The notes below the pieces were generated by a model, which saw only the letters and a program-made list of their open reading frames with translations, was not told the origin of the DNA and made no database searches. Of a DNA stretch of 64,000 nucleotides, positions 26,874 through 36,280 are shown one piece after another (within the stretch, counting starts at the first letter, position 1; every line of letters begins with the position of its first letter). Source of the DNA: an uncultured Lachnospiraceae bacterium (GTDB lineage: Bacteria; Bacillota; Clostridia; Lachnospirales; Lachnospiraceae); contig CANOKL010000004.1 of NCBI GenBank assembly GCA_947566645.1, forward strand, positions 62,001 to 126,000, written 5' to 3'. Both the position numbers and the translations under genes were made by a program.

Positions 26874-29800
26874 ATGGAGCGAATAATCCGAATCAGTAAA
26901 GGACTGTTTTTTATGTTGTTAGCTTTGTTTTTTTTGTTTGAAACTGCAATTTTTTCAGAAGAAGCATATGCCACAACAGACGATCTGGACAGTGCAGGAT
27001 CAGAACAGACAGATGCCATGTCGGGAGACTGCGGGGCAGATGGGTCAAATGTAACCTGGATAAGCGATGAAGACGGGACACTGACCATCAGCGGATATGG
27101 GGCTATGATGTCTTATAGCAATCGCAACAAATATTGGCGAAATGCAAAACGGGTTATTATTCAAAAAGGAGTAACCTCAATAGGAGACTCTGCATTTCAT
27201 AGCTGCAGCAACCTAACGGGAATATTGATCCCAGACAGCGTAACCAAAATCGGATATGAGGCATTTTATGGCTGTAGCAGCCTGACAGGCATAGCGATTC
27301 CGGACAGCGTAACAGAAATAGGGGGGGGGGGGGTATGCATTTTATGGCTGCGACAGCCTGATAAGCATAGTGATTCCAAAACGTGTCACTTCAATCGGGA
27401 GAGGAGCTTTTATGTACTGCCGTGAACTGACAGACATAGAGATTCCGGACAGTGTCACTTCAATCGGGGATTTTGCTTTTTGTATCTGCAAGAGTTTGAC
27501 AAGCGTAACGATACCGGATCGTGTCACTTCCATCGGAAACAGTGCATTTTATGAGTGCAGCAAACTAACAGATATAACGATACCGGATGGTGTTACTTCA
27601 ATCGGGAGTCAAGCTTTTGTTTTCTGTAAAAGTTTGACAAGCATAACAATTCCGAACAGTGTGGAATCAATCGGGAGTGAGGCATTTTGTTACTGCGAAA
27701 GATTGGCAGGTATAACAATTCCGAACAGTGTGGAATCAATCGGGAGTAATGCTTTTTATAACTGCAGTGGGCTGACAACTGTAACGATTCCAGAGAATAT
27801 GGCGGTAATGAAGGAAGACCTGTTCCGTGGATGCAGCGGCCTGGAAAGTATAAGAATTCCAGAAAGTGTCACTTCAATAGAGTGTGGGGCATTTTGGGGA
27901 TGCAGCGGCCTGACAGATATATACTACGGCGGAGGCGAGAGCAGTTGGAACTCCATAAGGATAAATTCTTATAGAAACGATGCTCTTACAGATGCCGCCA
28001 TCCATTACAACAGCAAATGGATTTGTCTGTATGACGAAAATAAATCCGATCAAAGCAGCATATCCATGTCTGTTGGAAAGGAATTTTCTGTCACCCTGCT
28101 TACAAATCCAGAATCTTTTTCCGACAAAGATGTCCGGTGGGAAACGGATGATCCTGACATTGCAGCAGTTACCGGAGATTCCTATGCAGGAAAAATACGA
28201 GGTATGAGGGCAGGGGTAACAAAATTAAGGGTCAGCTGTCAAAGTTACACCGCAACTTGTAATGTATGTGTTACGACAGATTTCTATGGGGAACAACTGG
28301 ATTTTGAATGGGAGCCTGACGATTTAATCGTAAATTCCACATATTTCCCACGCAGCGTCGGCATTGGCGCACTGATTCTCAGTTCGAAAGCCGAAGTCTC
28401 GACGGATGCCCTGGAACAGAGCCTGTTCGATCTGGGACTTGTCGAAGGTGTAAATGACTGGTCAAGGTGGAATTATCATTATGGTGGAAAATGGGATCTT
28501 GGAGTTGCCCATACGATAGCCTTGAGGAAATACGAATACGGCGGAAGAACGTACAATCTGATTACAGTTGTCACAAGGGGAACCACGGAATGGCATGATG
28601 TATTGTCTGATGTCAAATCTTTTGGTTTCGTGAGTACGGCAAACAAAATTATCAAGGATGACCTAAGTGCGTTCCTGGCGGACAGGGATATTGGAGTTGC
28701 TGATGAAAATAACATCTTCTTTGTAACAGGACACAGCCTTGGCGGAGGCGTGTCTAATGCCATGGCGGCCCAGCTGGTGGATGAATGGGGAATACCGGCG
28801 GATCACATGAATTGCTATACCTTTGCCAGCCCGCCCTCCACGCTTTCCACGCAGAAAAATGCAAGGAGCAAATGGTATATCAAGAATATGCTGAACAGGC
28901 AGGACTGGGTTCCCTACATGGCGCACCCCTTGACTGCTACGGTCAGATTCGGACAGGAATATTGGTTCGCTCCTGGAGATTATGCATCATTTGGAAGGTT
29001 CTTCAAACTGTTCAAAAAGGAGGAATGGTCGGGCACTGGCGTGAATAAACCATTTGGCATTAGCCATGAAACGGCTGTATATATGGCAGCTCTGATTGCA
29101 GATGGTCATTCAGACATCAGGCGTGCCGGAAATAACAGGAGGGTTGCTGTTGTGAGGTGCCCTGTCGATGTGGAGGTGTTGGATACGTCTGGCATCATAG
29201 TTGGTGCAGTGAAGAATAACACCGTGGTAAGTTGTGATGATAATGTAGCATTGTTTGTATTTGAGGATGAAAAATATATTGTTATTCCTGACGGCAACAG
29301 TTATTCCCTGGTACTTACTGGAACAGATGTGGGGGAAATGATTTATGATATATACGATTATACAGGCAATGAGGATTCAAACGAAGAAGATGTAAAGCTG
29401 AGATCCTTCAATGCAGTCGGACTGGAAAAGGGAAAGACAATGACAAGTAATATCAGCATGGATATCAAAAATGAGAACATTGCTCTCTTCGTGACTGATA
29501 AAGAGGGAAATCATGTTGCACAAGTCGGGCAGGATGGTACAGAAAAAAATATTGTTTCGGACTCCGGCGGACAGACCCCAACACCGGAGCCCCCGGCAAA
29601 GCCATCACCACCGGCAGTATCTACGGAGACCACAACAAAGCCGGCAGACAATACGAAGCCTGTAGCATCGTCTAAAGCATCACCGGCAGACAACCAGACC
29701 AAGACAGCATCAAAGAAAAAGAGGCTTAAACTGACCATAAAAACGACGAAAAAGAAGATTACTGTAAAAACCGTGAAAAAAGCAAAGGTTGTATTAAAGG

Positions 29801-29967
29801 CAAATACAAAGATTTTTGCGGGAAGGAAAAAGAAATTGACCTTACAGGCTGATAAGAAGGGTATTATAAAAATTAAAACGATCCGGAAACTGACAAAAGG
29901 AATAAAACTCACGGTGACGGTTACCAAAAAAGGATATAAAAGGAAAGTGAAAAAACTGAAATTGTGA
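26874..29967 (+). CDS. BspA-type LRR surface protein with lipase domain, frameshifted at G13
   Basis: Read with 12 G instead of 13, the locus encodes one protein of 1030 residues. In order it has a signal peptide (1-34), about eleven 23-residue BspA/LRR_5 repeats (IPDSVTSIG.xAF..C..L type), an Ig-like Big_2-type domain, a class 3 lipase domain with GHSLGGG, Asp in NRQDWVPYM and His in ISHETAVY, and a Lys/Thr-rich tail. As sequenced, translation from 26874 stops at 27425 after 183 residues, and the rest (27370-29967) is out of frame. Likely a secreted adhesin/esterase under slipped-strand control; a base-calling error in the G-run is the alternative. Confidence 0.85.
27321..27333 (+). repeat. 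Poly-G tract (13 G) inside an LRR repeat
   Basis: Thirteen consecutive G follow VTEI and precede TATGCATTT. Removing one G, or adding two, joins the two frames and restores a normal repeat with YAFYGC. Neighbouring repeats have only a few G here, so the tract is an expansion. Confidence 0.9.
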
Positions 29968-30051
29968 TATTACAAAAATGGATCTTTATTCAATTGTAAA
30001 TTACATGATTGAAACTAAACACATCATACAAATATACGAGGAGGATTTATT

Positions 30052-31503
30052 ATGGGAAAAACATGGAGAAAAACGACTGCCCTGCTTATGGCGGCTGTGC
30101 TTGCCTTATTCGGACAGATGGAGGGAATGTCATACCAGATTATTCAGGCACAGGCGGCAGAAAAAGCTTCATCCCTTAATGTAAGCAGTGTTACTTTTGA
30201 GTATATGGACGATCCCTACACCGGGGAATCATACAACAATCCGATTGTAAGCATGCAGTGGAATACCGGATGGTCAGGCAGTTATGGTACGATTTTAAGG
30301 GGAAATTATGACTTTTACTGGCGCGATGTGGAAACGGGGAAAATACTTGCCAACACAGATATCTTTGAGAAAGGAAAGGAATACAGTCTGACACTGGAAC
30401 TTCCGTGTGAGTTTGACCAGTGTACTGATTATGATACAGGAACATATTACCACTATGTATACGAAAAAGATTTCCACGGGGAAGTCGGCGGCGTGACTTT
30501 TACGGCGAACGATTATATGATTGAAGACGATAAAATCATTGTCAAAGATATTTTTTCCAAAATATGTATTGACAGGCCGGAGGATAAAATCCGTATCCAT
30601 AGCATTGATTTTAGGAATATCAGTACGAAACTATATGAAGGACAGGATACGAATACCCTTAATGCATGGACAGGATATGAAGAAACCCCGATATACATCA
30701 ATGGAAATCAAAAAGTAGAAAAAGGAAGCGTGTTGGATAAAAATCTGACATGGGGACTTTATTGGGTCAAGCTGGATTATAATGCGGCAGCAGACTGCTT
30801 TACCCTGGCTTCCCCAAGTGACAGTTCCTCATACTGGTGGGAATTGGATTTAAAAAAAATCGAACCGGATACATACTATGGACTCGTCATGATTCTGCGG
30901 TGGAACCAGTATAAAAATGGTCCTGAAATAGCATTGGACGCAGAGAGTCTGGATTATGGGAATAGCTCTTTTGAGTTTGTTCCAATGGTAAATGGAACAG
31001 GCATGGTTTCAAATTGCGAATCAGTTTTTGCCGGTGGTGACGACGGAGGCGGAATAGATGATGAAAATGATCCCGGCACCTCGTATATAAGCTATAGGCT
31101 CATGGCAGGAGTTTTTGCAATTACTAAATCTTTGCCAGATACAAATGTTAAACCAGGAACTACGACTGTACCCCAGACCCAAAAGCAGGATAAAGTCACA
31201 GTGCCGAAAGTGTCAAAAGTTAAGGCTGTAAAAGCAGAAGCCGGAAAGAAAAAACTGATTCTCAAATGGAAGAAATCTTCTGGTGTATCAGGATACCAGC
31301 TCCAAATCAGTACAAAGAAGAATTTTAAAGGTGCAAGAAAAATATCCATTTCCAAGTCAAAGAATACATACACAAAAAAAGGACTGAAAAAGAAGAAAAA
31401 ATATTATATCCGCATCAGGGCTTACAAAACATATAAAGATGTGGACAAAAAGACAAAAAAAGTATATGGAAAATGGGTGACAGTAAACAAAAAGACAAAG
31501 TAA
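30052..31503 (+). CDS. Secreted protein with C-terminal fibronectin type III domain
   Basis: The 483-residue product has a signal peptide (about 1-36, ending AQAAEK) and a long region of unknown fold with many Asp, Tyr and Trp. A Pro/Thr linker (PGTTTVPQTQKQDKVTVPK) leads to a final Fn3-like domain (GVSGYQLQISTKKNF, then YYIRIRAYKTY), very rich in lysine. Lys-rich ends of this type also close the surface protein upstream and may bind anionic wall polymers. It has AGGAGG at good spacing and is probably co-expressed with the surface-protein locus. Confidence 0.8.
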   Translation: MGKTWRKTTALLMAAVLALFGQMEGMSYQIIQAQAAEKASSLNVSSVTFEYMDDPYTGESYNNPIVSMQWNTGWSGSYGTILRGNYDFYWRDVETGKILANTDIFEKGKEYSLTLELPCEFDQCTDYDTGTYYHYVYEKDFHGEVGGVTFTANDYMIEDDKIIVKDIFSKICIDRPEDKIRIHSIDFRNISTKLYEGQDTNTLNAWTGYEETPIYINGNQKVEKGSVLDKNLTWGLYWVKLDYNAAADCFTLASPSDSSSYWWELDLKKIEPDTYYGLVMILRWNQYKNGPEIALDAESLDYGNSSFEFVPMVNGTGMVSNCESVFAGGDDGGGIDDENDPGTSYISYRLMAGVFAITKSLPDTNVKPGTTTVPQTQKQDKVTVPKVSKVKAVKAEAGKKKLILKWKKSSGVSGYQLQISTKKNFKGARKISISKSKNTYTKKGLKKKKKYYIRIRAYKTYKDVDKKTKKVYGKWVTVNKKTK

Positions 31504-31633
31504 CCTTTATTTCCATAACATATGAGTTTTTCCATAAATATTTTGTTGCAAAAGCGGCGATAAAACCGTACAATATAAGCAGGAAAGCATGTATGTTGTA
31601 AAATGAGCCATACTAATAAAGGAGGTGTTTCTT

Positions 31634-31828
31634 ATGGCAACTTCAAGTATTACAAAGAATTTTGTTATATCAGGCCAGAAGCAGGTGGAGATGTTTGCTG
31701 ATGCGATTGAGGCATCGGCTAATAATCCTACGCCTCCTGTCAATGTCAGCGCTACTTTTTTAACTGACCCAAAAGATATAGCGAAATTTATGGAGAAAAG
31801 GAAGAAAGCGAATGCAGGAAACAAGTAA
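31634..31828 (+). CDS. Small protein paired with GNAT enzyme, possible antitoxin
   Basis: The 64-residue protein starts at ATG 31634 behind AAGGAGG. It reads TKNFVISGQKQVEMFADAIE, then a Pro/Asn turn, then a basic tail, DIAKFMEKRKKANAG. There is no ribbon-helix-helix or HTH I can identify. Its last 17 bases overlap the GNAT gene, so the two are translated together. In that position a small protein is often the neutralising partner; that role is inferred from layout only. Confidence 0.7.
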   Translation: MATSSITKNFVISGQKQVEMFADAIEASANNPTPPVNVSATFLTDPKDIAKFMEKRKKANAGNK

Positions 31829-32423
31829 ATATACCGTTTTCAACATTCGTGAGTATTTGGGCGACGGAAGTCATGGACTCGGAGAGGACACACTGCTTCA
31901 GGTTCTTTCCGAGTTTTCATGTGAGATAAACCCGGATGTTGAAAGATTCATAAAGAAACAGTCCGTTGAATTTGCCAAAAAACAGCAGTCGGTTACATAT
32001 CTGGTATTTTCAACGGAAGATGCGGAGTTGGTTGGGTATTTTGCGCTTACGATCAAGCCGATTACTGTAAATGCAAAACCATTCAGTAATACCGTAAAAA
32101 GAAAACTGTCAAGAGTAAGCACATTGAATGAGCAGGATCAGACCTATAATCTTGCGGCATATCTAATCGCTCAGCTTGGGAAAAATTATAATAATGGCGC
32201 AAATGAACGCATTTCTGGTAAAGAATTGCTAGGGCTTGCGATACGGCAGATACGGCAGTTGCAGTATTTAGCGGGCGGCATGGTTATCTTTTTGGAGGCA
32301 GCGGACGAGGAAAAACTTTTGTCTTTCTATCGTGAGAACGGTTTTCAGCAGTTCGATACAAGACTGACAGATTCCTCCAAAGGAGAGCCGCACGAATTGA
32401 TACAGTTATTAAAGCTGTTGTAA
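31812..32423 (+). CDS. GNAT family N-acetyltransferase, possible toxin
   Basis: The 203-residue protein has a GNAT-like core: VTYLVFSTEDAELVGYFAL forms the central strands, and LGLAIRQIRQLQYLAGGMVIFLEA with FYRENGFQQFDTR is the usual late acetyl-CoA region. The acetyl-CoA loop QxxGxG/A is weak. Tight overlap with a small upstream gene and a location among accessory genes suggest a TacT/AtaT-like toxin-antitoxin pair, in which the enzyme acetylates aminoacyl-tRNA. A plain metabolic acetyltransferase is the alternative. Confidence 0.75.
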   Translation: MQETSKYTVFNIREYLGDGSHGLGEDTLLQVLSEFSCEINPDVERFIKKQSVEFAKKQQSVTYLVFSTEDAELVGYFALTIKPITVNAKPFSNTVKRKLSRVSTLNEQDQTYNLAAYLIAQLGKNYNNGANERISGKELLGLAIRQIRQLQYLAGGMVIFLEAADEEKLLSFYRENGFQQFDTRLTDSSKGEPHELIQLLKLL

Positions 32424-32575
32424 TGAAAAATTTTATAGTAAGAGTAACTTTTGGTTATCTAATGTATATCTTGTAAATGATGGGACGTTGTTTCTGTTGT
32501 ACTTTTCCATAAATGGGTATTGCAAAGGGCTCTAGTTTTACGTAAAATAAAAGTAGGAAATCCTTATTTTCTTAT

Positions 32576-32631
32576 AATACACCCCCAAAATGAACAATAG
32601 ATCATTTCGTCCATTTTGGAGGTGTGTATTT
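32576..32631. terminator. Bidirectional terminator
   Basis: AATACACCCCCAAAATG pairs with CATTTTGGAGGTGTGTATT. It lies between the convergent GNAT gene and the Uma2 remnant and can serve both. Confidence 0.8.
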
Positions 32632-32649
32632 AAAGAACTTTTTTGGTAA

Positions 32650-32995
32650 TTAAATATTCAACAGATTAGAAATATCGGAGAAGTTGATGTACAAGTCTTC
32701 ATAAATGTTAGCCTTGATTTTATCGAAAAAGGAGTAGATGGAAGGAGCTGCATCGTTCTCCATATCATAGACAAGAATGACTTGCTTTATGGGGTCTACG
32801 ATCCAAGGCTCCATTATTTTTGCGGATGTAATTCCCGATCTCCAAGTGTAAAAATGATAGTATTCTCTGATGTCTGGTGTCTGGCGGTGCCATGTAGTAT
32901 ATCTGACCATCAATAAGTTCTGCCCGCTCGCCATCCGGCAAAGAATAGATGTCATTAATAGTATAGAATTTTTCCTGGTGCAAAGTTTGTGCCAT
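32650..32995 (-). pseudogene. Uma2 family endonuclease remnant
   Basis: The N-terminal frame reads FYTINDIYSLPDGERAELIDGQ and PPDTRHQRILSFLHLEIGNY, the start of a Uma2/DUF820 PD-(D/E)XK protein. Near 32815 the frame changes and the other frame continues EPWIVDPIKQVILVYDMEN to the end of the family. The middle 80 or so residues, including the catalytic core, are gone. It is an internal deletion with a frameshift, so no active enzyme is expected. Confidence 0.8.
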
Positions 32996-33115
32996 AACAA
33001 CAATTCCTTTCTTTTTGGCTATATGCTGAATCACTTATGATTGGTTTTTATGATAACATAAAAATAGCGCAGACGCAATATTGACATAGTTGTTATACTG
33101 CGCGCCAGATAACTC

Positions 33116-33155
33116 GTTGTTACTATGAGCGGACGGTTAGTCCGTAAATAATAAC
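33116..33155. repeat. GTTACT...AATAAC hairpin repeat
   Basis: Outer arms GTTGTTACTAT and AATAATAAC enclose an inner CGGAC/GTCCG stem. A similar outline occurs at 26630-26667. It may belong with the GGTTACTATT repeats after ruvB and gerW, but the link is weak. Confidence 0.4.
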
Positions 33156-33267
33156 CTGTAAACTGAACAGTTGCAGTGTTTTACACAATAAATATAGAAA
33201 TAAATCCTTACATATGATACAATGGGCACAATAAAAAACGCTTTGCTTTTTAAGGAGGTGAAATACT

Positions 33268-33444
33268 ATGCCAACGAATGAAAAAGAAATCAATTGTAAT
33301 CTCTTTGATCAGCTTACAATATTGGACGATCTGGAAGAGATTGCGGAAAAAGAACAGGCTGTGGAAACGCTAAAGATGATAGCCAAAAAGCGTAAACAGA
33401 TAGAACGAAAGCTTTATCAAAAGCCGCCGCTTGTAAAAGAATAA
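33268..33444 (+). CDS. Small hypothetical protein (58 aa)
   Basis: An AAGGAGGTG site precedes the ATG by a good distance and a terminator follows directly, so this short frame is probably real. The protein is helical and charged: NLFDQLTILDDLEEIAEKEQ, then ETLKMIAKKRKQIERKLYQ. I recognise no family. It is the only gene between the Uma2 remnant and the M23 peptidase. Confidence 0.6.
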   Translation: MPTNEKEINCNLFDQLTILDDLEEIAEKEQAVETLKMIAKKRKQIERKLYQKPPLVKE

Positions 33445-33453
33445 TTAAGAAAA

Positions 33454-33486
33454 AAGGAACTTCATAATAGTCAGAAGTTCCTTTAT
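33454..33486 (+). terminator. Terminator after the 58-aa ORF
   Basis: AAGGAACTT (33454-33462) pairs with AAGTTCCTT (33475-33483), then TT. Confidence 0.75.
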
Positions 33487-33616
33487 ACATTTCCGTCATT
33501 TGATAACCAACGCTTTTCTTATAGCGTGTACTGCACCATGACATATAAATGGACATTTTGCACTGGAATCATAAATTTAAGTATTCTGCATATAATGCAA
33601 AAAAAAGGATTACTAT

Positions 33617-34420
33617 GTGACAATCAGACAACTTGGGAAAATCATTTTAACAATTTTTTTGCTTTCCTTTTTCACAGTTCTTACAACACATAATCTATAT
33701 CATGCAGGGACACTTCAAAGATATCGGAAGATGACGCTTACAGATGACTGGTACCGCGCACATTTTTCTGACGGAGAGATGGAAGCAGTAGAACCGGAAC
33801 TTTCACCAGAGTGTAAAGCCCTGTACCGGAATGTCATACGGGAGGTACAGTATTTTCCCGTACCGGAATCAGCAGCGGATCCCTCCCTTACCGTATCCTA
33901 TGTAGATTCCTGGCAGGCAGAGCGCAATTACAAGGGAACAAGCGGCCATGAAGGAACCGACATTATGGCATCTGAAAATAAGAGAGGAATCTACCCTGTA
34001 CTCAGTATGACAGACGGAACCATAACGAATTTAGGGTGGCTTGAAAAAGGCGGCTATCGTGTAGGCATTACATCAGATAGTGGTACTTATTATTACTACG
34101 CACATCTGGACTCCTACTCTAACATAAAAGAAGGGGATGAAATAAAGGCAGGAGAGTTCCTGGGGTATATGGGCGACTCCGGCTATGGAAAAGAAGGAAC
34201 AAAAGGGAAATTTCCGGTTCACCTCCACGTAGGAATCTACACGTACAACGAACAAGAAGAAATCAGTGTTAATCCTTATTACATCCTCCTGTCACTAGAT
34301 CACCAGAAACTACAATACAACTTCACGAATATAATGACTCATCGGCCAGCCAACCAACAGCAGGAAGGGACACGCCTATATTCCGATGAAAACAATCAGG
34401 GGCGCTTTTTATGGAGGTGA
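33617..34420 (+). CDS. M23 family metallopeptidase
   Basis: M23 enzymes are zinc endopeptidases that cut peptidoglycan cross-links. The 267-residue protein has an N-terminal membrane anchor or signal (about 5-25), the zinc motif GHEGTDIMA and the second site HLHVGIY. The start is a GTG behind AAAGGA. The last 18 or so residues are encoded by the hairpin element at 34360, which must have replaced the original C-terminus or stop. The catalytic domain is complete before that point. Confidence 0.88.
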   Translation: MTIRQLGKIILTIFLLSFFTVLTTHNLYHAGTLQRYRKMTLTDDWYRAHFSDGEMEAVEPELSPECKALYRNVIREVQYFPVPESAADPSLTVSYVDSWQAERNYKGTSGHEGTDIMASENKRGIYPVLSMTDGTITNLGWLEKGGYRVGITSDSGTYYYYAHLDSYSNIKEGDEIKAGEFLGYMGDSGYGKEGTKGKFPVHLHVGIYTYNEQEEISVNPYYILLSLDHQKLQYNFTNIMTHRPANQQQEGTRLYSDENNQGRFLWR

Positions 34421-34560
34421 AATCCATTGCCTACGGAGACTTAGGCGTGAGGGTTCTCCCGAACGTCTTAGCCGAAGTTGGCAATTAGTTCACCGGAATT
34501 TTGCCCCGTTTGAATGGAATATAGGCGTGTCCCTTTCTGCGTCCGGCTTTCTGCGTCCGG
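34360..34560 (-). mobile_element. MITE-like element, copy B
   Basis: Inverted ends at 34360-34384 and 34516-34540 match those of copy A (3629-3807), with one mismatch between the arms here, and the interior is homologous in reverse orientation. Two 14-bp units like CCGGACGCAGAAAG follow the right end to about 34560, as in copy A. The element fuses to the M23 reading frame. Confidence 0.8.
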
Positions 34561-34675
34561 TTTTTCATGTTAAAAAAACTGCAAAGTGCTAGAGTTATGC
34601 CTCCAAATATGTTATACTTATGTTTATATATGGATTTTCTATGTACCGAATCACTTAAAAAACTGGAGGAAGACT

Positions 34676-36280
34676 ATGTATTTGCCGGATAAGTTCGCAG
34701 ATAAGATGCAGCGGCTCTTAGGAAATGAATATGATAACTACCTGTCCTGCTTTGACGAGCCAAGATATTACGGCCTCCGCGTCAACACAGGAAAGATCTC
34801 TGTAGAAAAGTTCCGGCAGATATGCCCCTTTGAGATTACGCCGGTTCCATGGATCTCCAATGGCTTTTACTACGACGGGGATCAGACAGCCCCCTCAAAA
34901 CACCCCTATTATGCGGCAGGGTTATATTATCTCCAGGAGCCCAGCGCCATGACCCCGGCAGACCGGCTTCCCATCGAACCGGGAGACCGGGTACTGGACC
35001 TGTGTGCGGCGCCGGGAGGAAAAGCCACAGAGCTCGGGGCGAAGCTTGGCGGCACAGGCCTGCTTGCGGCAAATGACATCAGTAATTCCAGGGCCAGGGG
35101 ACTGTTAAAGAATATTGAAGTATTCGGCATTGGAAATGTACTGGTGCTGAGTGAAGAGCCGGGAAAGCTTACAGATTACTTCCCGGAATATTTTGATAAA
35201 ATACTCATTGATGCGCCCTGCTCCGGCGAAGGGATGTTCCGCAAGGAACGGAAGATGATCCGGGCGTGGGAGGAGCACGGGCCGGAGTATTTCCGGAATA
35301 TACAGAAAAGCATTATATTACAGGCAGCACAGATGCTCCGCCCGGGCGGTCAGATGCTGTATTCCACCTGTACCTTTGATCCCATGGAGAATGAGGGGAT
35401 CATCCGGCATCTCATCCATAAGTGTCCGGAATTTGAGATAGAAGAGATGAAGGGCTATGAGGGCTTTGCAGACGGCATTCCAGAAGTCGTGGATGAGACG
35501 GGGAATGGGGAAGCTTTTAAGGAGGGAACTCTCAATGAAAGAACTCTCAATGAGGGAACTTTTAAAGAGGAAGCTCTTAAGGAGGGGACTTTTAAAGAGG
35601 ATACTCTTAAGGAGGGAACTTTTAAGGAGGAAGCTCTCAGAAAAACGGTCCGGATTTTCCCCCACCGGATGAAGGGAGAGGGGCATTTTCTCGCTCTTTT
35701 ACGGAAAGGGAATATTAGAGAAGCTTCCGCGGAATGGAAAGAAAAACCCGAACGGGAAGAAAAAATAAACCGGGAAAGAAAAACAGAATGGGAAGGAAAA
35801 GCGGAACAAGAAAGAAAAACAGGACGGGAATACGGCGGTTTCAGGGAGAGGAATGCAGCCCTTCCCGAGGAATTCCTGCGTTTTCTTTCTGATGTGGAAA
35901 AGGATCTCGAACCGAAGCGCATGGCCCTTTTTGGAGAAAGGATTTACTACATGCCAGAAGGACTTCCTGACATGAGAGGGATCCGTTTTTTAAGGACAGG
36001 TCTTCTGCTGGGAGAGCTCAAGAAAAACCGTTTTGAGCCAAGCCAGGCATTTGCCATGTCTCTGAAAAAGGAAGAATACCGCAAAGTGTTTGATTTTCCC
36101 GTGCAGGATGGCCGGGTAATGCGGTATCTTAAGGGTGAGACTCTGGATGTATCTGACCTGGCAGATCCAAAGGAAAAGGGATGGTATCTTGTCTGTGTGG
36201 ACAGTTTCCCGCTGGGGTGGGGGAAGCTTGGCAGCGGTATGCTGAAGAACAAGTATCTTCCCGGATGGAGGCTTGTATGA
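34676..36280 (+). CDS. rsmF: NOL1/NOP2/Sun-type rRNA cytosine-C5 methyltransferase (RsmF-like)
   Basis: The enzyme makes m5C in 16S rRNA. The 534-residue protein has an N-terminal RNA-binding part (LPDKFADKMQRLLG), SAM-binding VLDLCAAPGGKATELGAKL, the motif IV cysteine in DAPCSGEGMFRK and the catalytic STCTFDPMENEG. A C-terminal RsmF-type domain ends YLPGWRLV. Between the domains, residues 280-390 are an unusual charged insert with eight pentapeptide repeats and then Glu/Lys/Arg runs. The start at 34676 follows CTGGAGG. The stop overlaps the next start as ATGA. Confidence 0.92.
   Translation: MYLPDKFADKMQRLLGNEYDNYLSCFDEPRYYGLRVNTGKISVEKFRQICPFEITPVPWISNGFYYDGDQTAPSKHPYYAAGLYYLQEPSAMTPADRLPIEPGDRVLDLCAAPGGKATELGAKLGGTGLLAANDISNSRARGLLKNIEVFGIGNVLVLSEEPGKLTDYFPEYFDKILIDAPCSGEGMFRKERKMIRAWEEHGPEYFRNIQKSIILQAAQMLRPGGQMLYSTCTFDPMENEGIIRHLIHKCPEFEIEEMKGYEGFADGIPEVVDETGNGEAFKEGTLNERTLNEGTFKEEALKEGTFKEDTLKEGTFKEEALRKTVRIFPHRMKGEGHFLALLRKGNIREASAEWKEKPEREEKINRERKTEWEGKAEQERKTGREYGGFRERNAALPEEFLRFLSDVEKDLEPKRMALFGERIYYMPEGLPDMRGIRFLRTGLLLGELKKNRFEPSQAFAMSLKKEEYRKVFDFPVQDGRVMRYLKGETLDVSDLADPKEKGWYLVCVDSFPLGWGKLGSGMLKNKYLPGWRLV
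35513..35632 (+). repeat. 15-bp in-frame minisatellite in rsmF
   Basis: Eight units of 15 bp encode AFKEG, TLNER, TLNEG, TFKEE, ALKEG, TFKED, TLKEG and TFKEE. The frame is kept. A more degenerate Glu/Lys-rich stretch follows to about 35835. Confidence 0.9.

Noticed and set aside
34386..34592. 68-codon frame beginning MKTIRGAFYGGEIH, and its counterpart on the reverse strand near 3700-3780
   Set aside because: Both lie within the two copies of the hairpin element and differ after its right end; they are by-products of the repeat, with no conserved gene structure.
35455..35922. Reverse-strand frame with SLKVPSLRVSS-like repeats
   Set aside because: It mirrors the minisatellite in rsmF; the forward frame joins two conserved enzyme domains, so it is the real one.
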